The notes: a model not told the origin generated them from the sequence alone. Counted from the stretch's first letter, positions 12,862-24,725 are shown. The stretch: 64,000 bases of DNA from Paraphysoderma sedebokerense (GCA_025602915.1 JAHLJZ010000003.1:558001-622000); one strand, 5' to 3'. Numbers and translations are program-made.

Positions 12862-14076
12862 ATGGCAGATCGAACGAATTCCTCCATATCTCCTAGACGA
12901 AGACCCAATAGATCTCGATCAAGGTCTCCGTCTCGTCGTCGACGAGATTCCGACGATGACTATTCTCGAGACTCATCAACTTCAAAATATCATAAATCCC
13001 GACCTAAACATTCTTCCAAGAGATCAAGACCCCGATCACCCCCTCGTCAATCCAGAAACACAGATCGAGCAAGAGAAAGAGACAGAAATCAACAAACTTC
13101 ACCTCGACAACGAGATCACCCATCGTCATCTAGAGTATCCGATGGTCATTCAGAGGAGGAGAAAGTAGATGATACGAATAAAGAGAAACCGAATTTTGGG
13201 TTATCTGGAAAATTAGCCGCAGAAGAAAATACTTATAATGGTGTTGTACTTAAATACTCGGAGCCACCTGAATCACGGAAACCGAAAGAGAAATGGCGCT
13301 TACATGTATTTAAGGGCAAGGAACAGATAGGTTTGTTGCAGTATCTTGATAATTTTCGAATAACTGGAACAAAGTCGTGGAATCGAAGCGTTCTCCAATT
13401 TTGCGGTGAATCAGTTGATTTCGAGTTAAAATCTACAATTTACAAGAATGCTAACCCAACCACTGATTGTTGCCTCAATTTGGAAACAGATATCCTTCAT
13501 ATTCACCAACAAAGTGCATATCTCCTTGGCCGCGATCGTTTGGTAATCACTCATTCCTGTTCATACTCATTTCATATTAAATACAATATCGTTCGTCATC
13601 TTATTGTCCACTCATGCTACCAATACTTCTGTAGGTCGCCGACATCCCCACCGATCATCCTTCATGTTCAAAGCAACATGCAGTAATTCAATTTAGAAAG
13701 ATTTCAGAAAGAAACGATAAAGGTGAACTTAAACAAAAAGTCAAGTAAGTCGTCTGCTTCTAATTCTTTCCGTAGTATCTTCATCTACACATTTAATACA
13801 TCAATGTACTGACTATTTTCTTCATCGATACATTCATCCTACTTTCTCTTTTATGCGGTTCCCAATTTTTTTGTTTATTCCGAACAATTACGTTGAATCA
13901 TAAAACTTACTGTACTTAGACCTTACATTATTGATCTTGAATCCACGAATGGAACCTTCATCAATTCAGTTCGCGTACAACCAGCCAGATACATAGAATT
14001 AAAAGTCGGAGACGTACTCAGGTTCGGCGAAAGTACGAGAGATTATGTAATTTTGCATGAAGAATTGTCCGATTAG
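12862..14076 (+). CDS. SNIP1-like FHA-domain nuclear protein
   Basis: A spliceosome-associated, RNA-processing-type nuclear protein; FHA domains bind phosphothreonine. Four exons give about 270 residues. Residues 1-100 are an Arg/Ser/Pro-rich tail (RRRPNRSRSRSPSRRRR). Next comes KPNFGLSGKLAAEENTYNGV and LKYSEPPESRKPKEKWRLHVF, the exact lead-in of SNIP1 proteins. After an intron at about 13330-13488 the FHA core begins: IHQQSAYLLGRDRL, then after a second intron VADIPTDHPSCSKQHAVIQF (Gly-Arg and Ser-x-x-His), and after a third IDLESTNGTFIN (the Asn-Gly-Thr turn), ending VGDVLRFGESTRDYVILHEE. An in-frame stop follows in the first intron, so splicing is needed. The S. pombe Dma1-like and plant DDL proteins share this order. 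The gene ends 306 bases from a convergent neighbour. Confidence 0.9.
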
Positions 14077-14382
14077 TCAATATAAGCGGATAGGGTATCT
14101 TAAGATTAAGCAATCGCGTGTCCGGGGGAAAATGGATATGACACTCCCAATAGGTGAAAGAATAGTATATTGTGAATAAATTACGCTAACAGCGGGATTA
14201 GATATACAGTATATTACAATCGGACTAAAGTGTATCGGTGAAACTTGCGAGACAACTGATAAACCTTCATCAATTCCGTCATTCTTATATGTGTGACTGA
14301 AAACAATCACAAATTTTTCCGTCCACCACATCCCAATTTCTAATTAAACGATTCATTCCATGTCCACAAATACTAAAGAAAC
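14077..14382. other. Convergent 3' spacer
   Basis: Lies between the stops of the FHA gene (plus) and an unknown membrane protein gene (minus). No gene seen. Confidence 0.4.
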
Positions 14383-15554
14383 TCACTCAACATCATCTAA
14401 ACCATGAGAACCGTCTACTTTTACAGCTCCTTTTAACCAGATTTCAACACCATGACCATTAAAATTACTAATTTCCTTACAATTCGGAGAAACAATAGTG
14501 CTTAATTCGTCTTGCCTGTATCCGGATACATCCCTTTTGCCGGCCTTACCTGCATCATTTCCATTCCGCAAATTGTATGTATTTGGATTGACTTCAGGTA
14601 AGGTCGTTGGAGAATTAGATATGGAGGAAAGTAAATGCCCATATAATAGTTTCCGAATAGTCTGTTTTGACAGTTTCGGAGCTGGAGGGACGGCGAGAAG
14701 ATACGAAAGCGGAGATAAAGCAACGAATAGAACTAAAAGGGTAGTTATGTGGATAGCGAAATGAGAGTACGGTGGATACCTGATTGAGATTACAGATAAA
14801 CATCGATAAAAAGGAATGAATTAGCTCATAGTTCTATACCTATTAGTTCAAATATCTAAACAACTCACCCAGATTTTACATTCAGAATCTCAACTTCTCG
14901 GATCAAACAGACCAAGGCTTCCCAAAGGCTAATCTCATTCTTGCCAAACCACTTACTCTTTTTGCGCTTTTCCAATTCTTCTATTTCCCTTTTATTAGCT
15001 TCATAACCTGCTTTTGTAATTTGTACAGATTGAAGTACTGTTCTATGAGTTTTTCTAATTGATGACGGTATCGATGGAGTCCATTTTAGAGTTAACGGTT
15101 TATTGATGAATATGAAGTAGTACAGTACTACCAAGACAGGGTTGGGAATTCTCAAGGTCGGAGCGAGAGTAGAGGACAGTCCAGAGAAATCGGTATGCAA
15201 AAGCAAAGACTGAGGATGATATGACTGTGTATTAAGGTGAAGAGAATGTGCGCCGAAATATGAGATGACAAGACGGGAAAAGTTGTATAATACGAAATTT
15301 AATGTTATGAAGAAGGGTTTATAAAACTTGACAGTAAGATTAACGGCCCAAGCAGTTGCGCCGAAGACGAAACGGCAGAATATATGCTGTCGTAGTTTGG
15401 CAGCGATCCACGTAGGATGGGAAACGATAGTTTCAGGCGGTGGACGAAATAAACAGACCAGAGTGATAAACATGTACATAAATAGCGAATATGCGACACT
15501 AATGGGGATAGAGTATGCAGCAGCGAATCCGTGGTATAATTTACGTAAAGTCAT
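14383..15554 (-). CDS. Uncharacterised multi-pass membrane protein
   Basis: I do not recognise this family. Two exons, joined by an intron at about 14790-14869 (SG then YPPYSHFAIH, in frame), give about 360 residues. Predicted membrane segments are at about residues 15-36 (PISVAYSLFMYMFITLVCLF), 57-95 (a long hydrophobic stretch that may be two helices), 138-152 (PVLVVLYYFIFINKP) and, in exon 2, HITTLLVLFVALSPLSYLL. Between helices three and four lies a charged segment (KREIEELEKRKKSKWFGKNE), likely cytosolic and helical. The C-terminal 80 residues are hydrophilic. The long open reading frame and the clean in-frame splice support a real gene. Start at 15554 is the first ATG of the frame. Function unknown; an organelle or ER membrane protein is the most that can be said. 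Confidence 0.6.
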
Positions 15555-15618
15555 GTTTGGAGTAGGGTATCTAAAAGCGAAGGATGAGTTTTTATCAATT
15601 TTTTAGTGTGCAACACGT

Positions 15619-16815
15619 TCAATTTGGACATGTTGCTACATACTCATGCAATCCAGTGTCAAAATAGTCCAAAGTCTTCCAAAATAGCCTCTCCATATCT
15701 ATTTCAGCATCCGCAGGGCGTGGCTGTACACAGTCCGACCATTGTGACAATGAAGTTCGCATGGACTGCGAATGCATCGAATTAGAAACGTCAGATTTGG
15801 TTGTAGCGAATTCGTTGACTTCCGTCGTTGACGTCGACGGTGAAGTGTACGAAGTTTGACGAGGGAGAAACGGAGGAACAACGTCAAGTAATCCACGAGA
15901 TGGTGGTGGCAAATTTGATTTTCTTGATGAATTGACGTCGAATGATGAAGGTGTTGCGCCAGAAAATCGGTAATTCTGAATTTTGGGTTTCATGAACGGA
16001 GAGGGGGTAGGTGTCGGTGTAGCTGAGGAAGATGAATCGACTGCCTCTTGTAAATCCCAGTGAGACATTTGCTCAGCTATAGAATGCGGTAAAGATGATC
16101 CCTGAGTAAGAGTAGATGATGGACTAAACGGCGTTAGATTCAATTGATCACCTCGCCGAGTCGGAGTTCTGCTGGGAGTTGCCGTTCGAGAACTCGCAGA
16201 CTGTGACTCCTTGGTCTCGTCATCATCATTGACTGCAACATGACCTTGTTCCCGTAGTGTCGCAGTGTGCGATGACGTTGGCGAAGATAATATTCCTTGC
16301 GACAAGCAACCACCATCAAGTTCACCACCACGTACTGATTTAACGCTTCTTTCGCTTTCTACCTTCGTACTATCTAGCGGCAAATCGAACTTAGAATCCA
16401 CTTTCGGCCCGAGCTTGGAGCCAGTCTTCACAAAATCGCTCATTTGAAGTAACCTTAATCCGTACGGTCGTTTCAGGATGTCATAAGGAGTCTTCGAAGT
16501 CCCCCCGAAAACTGGGGAATGTTCTTCCATCTTGTCCTCTTGTAAGTGAAACGCATCTTTGAATATTAATCTATGATCTGGATTTAACAGAGTCTGATTG
16601 TTTGGGGATAGAATGGAATCATTCGTCTTTGACGGGGAATCTCTAGTTAACCCATGCTTCCTCAATATGGCAACTTCAGCTGGCGAGAGAAAGTCGACCT
16701 TGTGCGAAGGTGAGAAGGACGAGGGCATATTGTCATCCCTCGACTGCAAACTCCGCGGGGTAGAGTCAGTCGAACCCGAGGAAACTGTTGTTGAGCTTGA
16801 GCTTGAATCTGACAT
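15619..16815 (-). CDS. Uncharacterised Ser/Thr/Pro-rich protein
   Basis: A single long open frame of about 398 residues from the ATG at 16815 (MSDSSSSSTTVSSGSTDSTP). In-frame ATGs continue back to 16950 and would add 45 residues without typical composition, so I prefer the shorter form. The protein is low-complexity: Ser/Thr-Pro sites such as TATPSRTPTRR and SATPTPTPSPF suggest many sites for proline-directed kinases. Short ordered islands are SPAEVAILRKHGLT, TPYDILKRPYGLRLLQMSDF and the C-terminal DMERLFWKTLDYFDTGLHEY, which looks like an amphipathic helix for protein binding. No catalytic domain is seen. It sits 64 bases from the start of the neighbouring membrane protein gene on the same strand, so the two could share a transcript region, but this is unproven. 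Confidence 0.55.
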   Translation of the reverse strand: MSDSSSSSTTVSSGSTDSTPRSLQSRDDNMPSSFSPSHKVDFLSPAEVAILRKHGLTRDSPSKTNDSILSPNNQTLLNPDHRLIFKDAFHLQEDKMEEHSPVFGGTSKTPYDILKRPYGLRLLQMSDFVKTGSKLGPKVDSKFDLPLDSTKVESERSVKSVRGGELDGGCLSQGILSSPTSSHTATLREQGHVAVNDDDETKESQSASSRTATPSRTPTRRGDQLNLTPFSPSSTLTQGSSLPHSIAEQMSHWDLQEAVDSSSSATPTPTPSPFMKPKIQNYRFSGATPSSFDVNSSRKSNLPPPSRGLLDVVPPFLPRQTSYTSPSTSTTEVNEFATTKSDVSNSMHSQSMRTSLSQWSDCVQPRPADAEIDMERLFWKTLDYFDTGLHEYVATCPN

Positions 16816-17275
16816 ATTCGGTACGTCGTTTTCCGTCTCCACAGATGCGGAAGAGTTGAAAAGGCAAAGGGCGCACGCTGGGATGCGAGAGAACAGGACG
16901 CCGTGACGTGTGACACGCCCTTTTATCATTCCGCACAATCCCTCTGGCATCACTATTGCAGAAATGAGATAATACTCAACACTTGCAAGTTCACAGTGTT
17001 CACACTGCTGTTCCTCGGTTGTGAAGAGTAATCACCGCAGTCATTGGGAATTCTCAATAGTTGAGTTGAATATGTGACCAAAGAATCGTCTCATAATAGG
17101 TAGGAAATTTATATAGTAAGGCGTAGGAGTTGAAATAGTTAATGCCACCTCTGCGTGCAACCTGAGAGATGCAATCGGCGACGATAGCAATGCAGAAGCG
17201 AAGCATGAAACCAAATGTTACAACACAGAAAACACAACGGCCAATTTTATTACACCCTTGACACTTTTATTACAC
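16816..17275. other. Intergenic spacer
   Basis: Between the Ser/Thr-rich gene and the 3' end of eL32, both minus strand. No supported gene. Confidence 0.4.
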
Positions 17276-17896
17276 TTATTCGGTTTCTTGAGTTCTCAAT
17301 CTAGCGTTGGAGTTAGTGACGAAAACGTTCAATTCACGGGCTCTTTCGACAATACGGGCACGGTTCTTGGAAGAAACGTTGTGGGCGATTTCGGCAGCAA
17401 AGGATCTGTTGTGCATGAGGAGAAGTTCGAGTTCCTTAAGGTTGGAGACGGTGAATTTCTTGAAGCCGCTGGGGATCAAGTGACGGGTCTTGCTGTTGGA
17501 TCCATAACCGATTTTGGGCATAGCAAGTTGACCCTTGAAGCGACGGCGGACACGGTTATCAATACCCTTGGGTTTTCTCCATGATTCCTATTGCAAAATT
17601 AAGCCAAGGATTTGCGTTAGCTAAATATTACGTCTTTTCTATTCAAATGTCAATCTCGTCAAACACAGCTTCTCTGCGCAAACAGACAGGACGTCTGACC
17701 CAAGCTTAATTTCTGCGTCCATCTCAGTCGACAAGTCGTCCGGTATTATAATCTCCTCAACAATTGACATGACTCCATCATTTTAATAATCCAACAAGAT
17801 ACCAACCTTGACTTTATCGTAGCGATCAGATTGGTGACGCTTGAAAGTGTTTGTGCGCTTCTTGACGATCTTGGTTCTGTTGATAGAGGACACCAT
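17276..17896 (-). CDS. RPL32: Large-subunit ribosomal protein eL32
   Basis: A structural protein of the cytosolic 60S subunit, about 133 residues, the normal length. Exon 1 (17896 to about 17807) encodes [20 protein letters not shown] and ends DRYDKVK. Exon 2 (about 17587-17276) encodes [20 protein letters not shown], then [31 protein letters not shown] and the end [10 protein letters not shown]. All are signature eL32 blocks. Codon choice is strongly biased (AAG for Lys, ATC for Ile, GGT for Gly), as expected for a highly expressed gene. A further intron lies in the 5' untranslated region: an acceptor CTAG ends five bases before the ATG and a GTATGT donor lies at 18160, so the promoter is near 18200-18260. 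There it has a palindromic CACGTG site. The gene is head to head with DCP1. Confidence 0.97.
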
Positions 17897-17901
17897 CTTG
17901 A

Positions 17902-18160
17902 CTAGTTAGTTGTAAAATCAGTATCATGCAAGGTGTTTCGAGGGGATCGGTCGGAATGTGAGATAATTCGTAAAAGTAGATTTGATAATGCAAAAAGCAA
18001 AATGTAAACAAAGATACAAGTCAGTCTTAACATGAACCAAATGATTTCTCGAGCGCAAAAATTATCCATCCATCAGCAAATCGATTCAGGCGATTGTATC
18101 CGTCGAAACTATGGAATCACATAGGTCCTAATAGATGATGTTAAACGGATGGATACATAC
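17902..18160 (-). other. 5' untranslated-region intron of eL32
   Basis: On the minus strand a GTATGT donor follows CTGTAAG (donor bases at 18160-18159) and a CTAG acceptor ends at 17902, five bases upstream of the start codon. Introns just before or after the ATG are common in fungal ribosomal protein genes. The position is inferred from splice signals. Confidence 0.6.
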
Positions 18161-18245
18161 CTTACAGTCTTTTCTGATGAATTCGATGGTAAAAGTCGAT
18201 GTGTTAGAAAGTGGTCGAAAACAGCGAAAAAGTCACCTCAAAGGG

Positions 18246-18257
18246 GGCCACGTGGCC
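18246..18257. promoter_or_regulatory. Perfect 12-bp E-box palindrome GGCCACGTGGCC
   Basis: A self-complementary site with CACGTG at its centre, about 90 bases upstream of the inferred first-exon donor of eL32 and 430 bases upstream of DCP1. CACGTG is the site of bHLH factors such as Cbf1 in fungi. The same core, GCCACGTGGC, lies upstream of the Stm1-like gene at 44239-44248. Its role is inferred. Confidence 0.55.
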
Positions 18258-18690
18258 ATCATTCGTTCCTTTGCCTTACTTTGGCGGCCGACTCCATCCC
18301 TCACATATTATTTGAGTATTAAATCAAACTATATTCGATTCCCGATTTCTTAACTACATATATACAATGGTTTTGGTAGTTTTTCTGTATTACGCTCACG
18401 GTATAATTGAGATCCATGTGCCAGTGGTCGTTAGATAATGGAAAGATTATAATTTCTTCCGTCAACTGATTTATTCTGTGTAAATCTGTGCGCAATAATT
18501 CAAAGTTCATGGTAAATGGGTTTAAGCCATTCATTAGAAATTCTTCAGTTCGCTGAGCGAAGTAGAGTAAAGCAACCAAGTAACGTGGGTGTCGTAATCA
18601 CGAACCAAAGTCATCGACTCATGAACCCAGTTTCAACTTCAAATATCCTTCCACTACCCCTTTATTAAACTGAATACTGTATTCGAAGCC

Positions 18691-20123
18691 ATGAATAAGC
18701 AGGCCAAACTTGCTATGAATCTTAACGTTCTGAAAAGACACGACCCACATATTGTGTCCATACTGGATTCGACTCCTTACGCTGTCCTCTACGAATTCGA
18801 TGGAGCTGCTTGGGTACGTCAGCCTAAACAACGCTTCCCGGGATGCAAAGAACTTGTGAACTAACATGAATTATACCTGAAATAAATAGTCGAAAAAGAA
18901 TATAGAGGGAACTTTATTTCTTTACGCAAGGTACAGTAGTCAAATAGGAACTTCGCTGTTGAAGGACACTACGCTGTCCACTGTCGCCTGACTTGAAATA
19001 TTAATTCAATTTGCCTCCTTTCCGACCATGGTTTTGGGTACCTGAAAACTGTATATCCAGATCGATATCGCCATACTACGGTCTTTTTATCATTAACCGT
19101 CTGAGTACTTCAAATTATTTGATGAGTCTAACTGATCAGATAGACATACAGTTAAATGCCGAGTATATTATGTATAAACAGAAATCGGATGATGGGATAT
19201 ATGGCGTCTGGTATGTTTCGATGACTTATCTCTGCAAGTTTCTTTGGCATTGGTTGCTAACCATATAATGGTACTTTAGGATATTTGAGGAAGGGGATCG
19301 CTTACGAATTCATAAACGAGCGGTAGAGTAAGTTTTGCTTCAAAAATTTTCCTTTTACGTTAAAGAAGGAATTATTACCCTGTTTAAGATGTGAAGTTCG
19401 GAGTGACTGACTAGATTTTATATCAGATTATGTAAGAATCCGAAACCGTCCCCGGATTTGATCTCTTCTACAACCACTCTTGAAAAGACAACGCCAAAGT
19501 CACAATCCCTCGACGCTAAAGCTGCCACTCAAGATCTTATGGCCTTTCTAAAGAAAGCGGGGGGTGGGTTACCTGTTACAACCCCCGAATTGCCGCAAGA
19601 TCCCGCCATTGCCAGTGTTGGGCAAAGTATACCTCCTAAACCGTCCTCAAGTGAAAGTAAATCGTCTTTGGCTCCGTCACCTGAATTGAACAATAATTTA
19701 TTCGAACTACTGAAGAAAGCCAAGATTACCACGGATTCTACGATACCTAACGCTGCACCTGCTCAAGCTGCCGACCAATCTGTACTGTCTCAATCTCCTC
19801 CTATTCCTCCTCCGAACTCTACCATGCTTCCTACTCCCTCATTTCCGTCTGCTATGCACCCGTTTCCGTTTCACTCCTTTCCACCTCCACCTGCTGCGAA
19901 TGGTGGTCCAATACCGCACCCACTCCATATGCCATTTCCGCATTCACTTCCCCCTCATCCTCACCCCCATCAATTCGCACCGCCTCCACAACCCTTATTT
20001 TTGCCGCATGCCCCGAATGGTTTGATTCACAAGGTTGCTAAACTGCATAACAACGGCAAAATGTTGGAGAAATCGGAGTTCCAAACGGCGATGATTGATT
20101 TGTTAAAGGTGCTGCCTATTTAG
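18691..20123 (+). CDS. DCP1: mRNA decapping complex subunit DCP1
   Basis: Activator of the Dcp2 decapping enzyme, acting in cytoplasmic 5'-3' mRNA decay. Five or more exons give about 340 residues. Exon 1 encodes MNKQAKLAMNLNVLKRHDPH and then ILDSTPYAVLYEFDG, the EVH1-fold opening of Dcp1. Exon 2 has KKNIEGTLFLYAR. Exon 3, spliced at CCAG before 19056, gives SISPYYGLFIINRLSTSNY, and the next gives IFEEGDRLRIHKRAVE. The last exon has a long linker that becomes Pro/His-rich (PHPLHMPFPHSLPPHPHPH, around codons at 19850-20010) and ends KLHNNGKMLEKSEFQTAMIDLLKVL, like the C-terminal trimerisation helix of metazoan DCP1. That helix is absent from S. cerevisiae Dcp1, so this is the longer, metazoan-like form. 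Introns are GT-AG. Confidence 0.92.
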
Positions 20124-20488
20124 AACTTTGATTATAGTGGCGAGTTGCATTAGGATTAACAATTGCCGTTTTCCCTTCGTTAGGACGATACCCATTTTTT
20201 GGATTTATTATATGATAGCTATGCTCGCAATTATAGTTTACCTTAGATAGTGTGAGATCAAACAGCTATTACAGAAACTTGCAAGGTTCTTAACTAGTGA
20301 TTGTATGTGTGTTGTGATGTATCATATGTGATATTGTAAGAGTTGCTGTATTGCAACTATGCGTAATAAGTTGAAAACGTGTCCACGGTCAAAGGTCTTC
20401 GCTCGTGCCATCCCAAAGAACCAACTCCTCCTGTCTGTATTCTAAAATCCGTAGGTGTATCCGCTCAGCGATCCACCAAGATTTGTTG
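20124..20488. other. Intergenic spacer
   Basis: Between DCP1 and the F-box/WD40 gene, both plus strand. It holds the DCP1 3' end and the next promoter; no further feature recognised. Confidence 0.4.
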
Positions 20489-23400
20489 ATGTCTTCCTCC
20501 CGTAGACAATCCCACTCAAGGAAATCAAAATCAGGTAACGGCAGTGGCTCGAATGCAAGTCCCCTAAATGAAAACGGTCATAAAGATTTCACAAGGAGGA
20601 AAAGTAAAAATAACGTAACCAGCACCGGCGTGGAAGTGGTTGCGCATGTAATCGATCCAAGGTCTGTGTCCCTATTTCCAATTCATATCCGTCATCTTAT
20701 ACGAGTGGATCTTTTGAAGCAGTGTTTAGAAGCGTTGTAGCGTTAACCTTCCACTTCCATACAGGCTTTGTTACATTAACAAACTGCCGGACGAACTGAT
20801 CATTCACATTCTGAGCTTTCTGGTATAGATCATTGTTTCCTTCATCAATTCTATGAACTATTTGAGTATTCGCAGAGTCGAAGATTTCGAATTCTTGCTA
20901 TGTGGCCTCCAGTGTCTCTGTTGCTTTGAGACGGACTACTGTTATTTTGCTACCGCACCGGTAACTGGATGAAGAAAATGCTAATCAGACTATATCATCC
21001 TATAGGAACCTGACAATCTTGCAAGGGCGAATTTGATATGTCGGGAATGGTTGAAATTAGTTCAAGGTATTAAATTCGCTTCGTGTTCAACCATGTTCTC
21101 CTTCATGATTAGTCTATACATGTAATGCAGAAACGTTGATCCTATTCAAGTAAGATATGATTGTATAATTGTGTGCACAACTAACTGGTAATCTGCTCTA
21201 TATTTTCTAGATGATTCGTGTTGGAAGGAGGCTATGATAAAGTATTTCGGTGGGTTACCATTGAAGTAAGTTTGTTTTTGTGTTTTGTACAACTGTCCCG
21301 TAACAACACTTTTCAGAATGATTATTAAACTTATTGAATACGTCGCAGACGGCTCACACGGGAAAGCTGGCGAGAAGAATACATTCAGAGGGCCACCATT
21401 CTACGAAATTTTCAAACTTACAGCGGTCCCGCCACTATTTATGATTCTGGAGTGTCAAATTTGAGCAATTTATTTATCGATTGGGATATTGGTAAATGTC
21501 TGGTTGGTTGTACGGAGCAAGGTTTGTCGGTCTGTGCTTAAATATTCTATGGTGTCGCACTCAAACTCATGTGTTTAAATCAATGTTTAGGAGTAGTGTC
21601 AATTTCAGATCCAATGTCAGGGAAAGTCAGTAAAGATTTGATTTATTGTACGCCAATTATGAACTCTGAGCCGGTGTCATCCATCGAGATTGAAAGGTAA
21701 CATTTCACCTTCACCGTCGCTCACTGCATTCTGTGTATCCTGTTTCGGTTTTAATTTTTCAAATATACTAGTGGTCGAATCGCCGTGGGATTTCCCTCCG
21801 GCCACATTGCTTTGGTCAAAGATTTCAAATTTAATTCAATCCACCGCACGTTTCAGCTTATCACTTTACCGTTATCCTTTGGTACGCAAGCAGCTATTCA
21901 ATCTTCAAGCCCACATGCCCAGCATCAAACAGCTGTCAAAGTTCTGAAATGGGTTGGCACTACTCGTGAGCAACTGCTCCTCAGTGGCAGCATAGATGGA
22001 CAGATTAGATTATGGGATTTATCAAAGAAAGTGAGAGAAGATGCTGGTTGTTGTGTCGCATATCTTGAAGGTACTTATTACTACCTTCGAATTGACTTGA
22101 GGCGGAAGCGTTAATTGTTTAAAACTTTTACTTGTTCCCAGGTGGTAAATCATCGATATCTCATATCAGCGTGGATCAGAGCAACAACTTCGTAGTCGCC
22201 GCTGCATCAAAGTACATTCAAATTTGGTCTGTCGATTTTTCTACGATATCACGGACTGAAGCAAATGTCGGTCATCTGGTCGCGGTTATCCCGCCATCCC
22301 GTCAAATTACTTTGGATTCCTCCATTTCGCATCTCCATTTCAACCACCAATCTTTCCCATATATTATTGTATCAACTCAGGCCTCTCAATTCTTGAGTAT
22401 TTACAATGTCATAACCGGTGATCTAATAGCTACCTGTAAAAATGGACATGTTGAGTCTATCACCGCAATCAATGTTCTTATAATATCGCCACGGTCGAAT
22501 ACATTCACATCTCAATCTTCTATTTCGTCCGCTCTTTCACATTCGCCTTCTCCATCGCCGTCTCCATCTTTCTCAAATTCAGAACTCGGATTCCGGCATC
22601 TTCCACATATCATGGTTTTGAGCGGTGACCAAACAGGAAGAATTGTACTGTGGAACATTCCGGAGTCATCACTTCGGCATATTTCCAATTCCGTTTCGAC
22701 ATTTTCGTCCTCGTCTTCGTTTGCTTTATCACCATCGACATCCTCGTTTCCTTCCGCCTCCGTTCTTCTGCGTGGACATGAACATGATCCTGTAGCATTC
22801 GAACCATTTAAAACTTTAACTGGACACGCAGATAAGATTACCTGTATTGAAAGTGACGAAGTCAAAATTGTGTCGGGAAGCTTGGATGGGTGGACTAAAA
22901 TTTGGGAACCAATTAGTGGAAGATGTGTTCAGAATTTTTCTAGTCGGTATGTACCATGTAGCTCATCGATCTTTTTTTGCGTCCTGTTGTAGTTGTAGAG
23001 TTGGTGCTTATGAGCTAACCACTGATAAACAGACTCCGAAATAATGCAAGGGTCGCACATCCTCAACACGATCCTGATAATTCCAGGAAGGCGGTTAAAT
23101 CCATTCAAATGGGGATTTATCAAGTTGTGGTCGGGCTTGTAAGTGGAATTGTGAAGACTTTCGATTTTGAGAAGAATAGAGAGCCAGGTACGATTGTTTG
23201 CTTTGTTGACTTGCCGAATCGTTATTAATTCAATTTGATTCAGGGTCCTTGATTAAGAAGAGACCTAAAAAGAAGAGGCATTCCGTCAGTCAAAGGCATA
23301 AACCGTATAGTGAGTAGCCACACCCGTCTGCTTTTCGTTCTTTTTATCTTGATGCTTATACAGTTCACTATTTCTCCCAATCCAGATTCCAAGGAAATCC

Positions 23401-24164
23401 GTCAACAGGTACGAGAAACCCGTACTGCATTAGATCAAGAAACAAAGCAAAGAGAAAAATGGAGTAGAAAATTATCCCAAGTCAACGGATACACAGATTT
23501 AAGCGAAGAAGAACTACTACAAATGGCATTGCAAATATCTCTATCTAGTAGTTTAGAGGAGCAATCACGAAATCAGAAGTTGATGGAGCAATGCGAAATG
23601 AAGGAGATGGAAGCAGCAGTCAAGCAAAGTTTACAGGTTCATAATTATGGAACTGCCATAGAAAGTCCAGATTCTCTTTCGACATCAAGTTCAGTTCCAG
23701 CACCAGTTAATATCCCTGGCAGTCTTAAACCCACTTCATCTACAACTAAAACTGAATGGGTTACCCCATCTTCTTTCGCTTCAACATCATCAATGTCGTC
23801 GTCGACTACATCCCTCCATTCCTCATATAAATCAACCTCTAATTCTATCTCTTTGTCTCGGCCTCCCATTCAGTCGCAACCACCATCTACCCAGAACACC
23901 CGCTCAAACGAGGATGATAGAAATTTACAAGACGAAGAGGACTACGATGATGATCGCGATTATTCAGAAGATTATCAAACTGGTGGTTATTTCCCTGGTC
24001 GGTACCATCCCGGTCGATACAATCACCGATCATCCCGAAGTAGTCATGGTAAAGTGAATGTGCAGAGTAATAGTAGCAACAGCAGACGCAATTCCAATTA
24101 TGGGGGAGACGAAGACGATGAAGAGCTGATGTATGTTTTGGAATTGAGTATGCAAGATAAATGA
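20489..24164 (+). CDS. F-box/WD40/UIM protein, Ufo1-like SCF substrate receptor
   Basis: Likely substrate receptor of an SCF ubiquitin ligase. About eleven exons give roughly 900 residues. The start at 20489 opens with a basic Ser-rich tail (MSSSRRQSHSRKSKSG). The F-box is split by an intron: INKLPDELIIHILSFL joins EPDNLARANLICREWLKLVQ, then DDSCWKEAMIKYF and LTRESWREEYIQRA. WD-type repeats follow: LLLSGSIDGQIRLWDLSKK, FVVAAASKYIQIWSVD, VLSGDQTGRIVLWNIPES and KIVSGSLDGWTKIWEPISG. The C-terminal exon has a basic coiled region, a ubiquitin-interacting motif EEELLQMALQISLSSS, a Ser-rich acidic linker, and a final UIM-like DDEELMYVLELSMQD. F-box plus WD40 plus UIMs in this order is the plan of yeast Ufo1 and S. 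pombe Pof10 relatives. UIMs would let it bind its own ubiquitinated products. Splice sites are inferred. Confidence 0.85.
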
Positions 24165-24725
24165 CGAGCCAAAACTATTTCAATCTGGTTGTCAAAATTT
24201 TGGGGGAAATAGAATCTGTAAATTTTGGTGCATTCTTTTTTTGTTCTTAGAAAGTCTTTCAACTTTTTTGCTTCTTTCCTGTGCGTTAATGTTTATTCTC
24301 AGTTCCCCGTTTCGTTTCAAGTTTGGATTTTTTACATGACCAGCAAAACTAGCCGAAGTTCAATAGCTGACCCTTGTCTTTGGATGGCTTGACGGATTTC
24401 AATCTCACATGTGTTGCAAACCTAATAGATCTGATGCCATATACTTTTATCGGAATTCAACGTTATCAATTTGGCGAAACTTCAATTTTTATAATTCGTC
24501 GGATTTTCAATCGGACACAATAGTTATTGACAACAAATCAAGGTTCCATACTTATCATTTTGAAGGATGAATTCCTTCTTGCAAGTGACAATGTCTACAA
24601 ATCTTGTTTCTCAGCCACCAACTAGAATCCTCTGCCCATTCAATACATATGGCGGCATCTAAGCTGTAAGCCTTACTTATTACCGCCTAACTTGACGGCA
24701 GTTTACATCAGGATAAATTGATTCT
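24165..24725. other. Convergent 3' spacer
   Basis: Between the stops of the F-box/WD40 gene (plus) and prolyl oligopeptidase (minus). A/T-rich, with no gene seen. Confidence 0.4.

Noticed and set aside
22512-22865. A 117-codon minus-strand frame inside the F-box/WD40 gene
   Set aside because: It is the complement of a Ser/Pro-rich coding segment; the plus strand has the WD repeats and consistent splicing.
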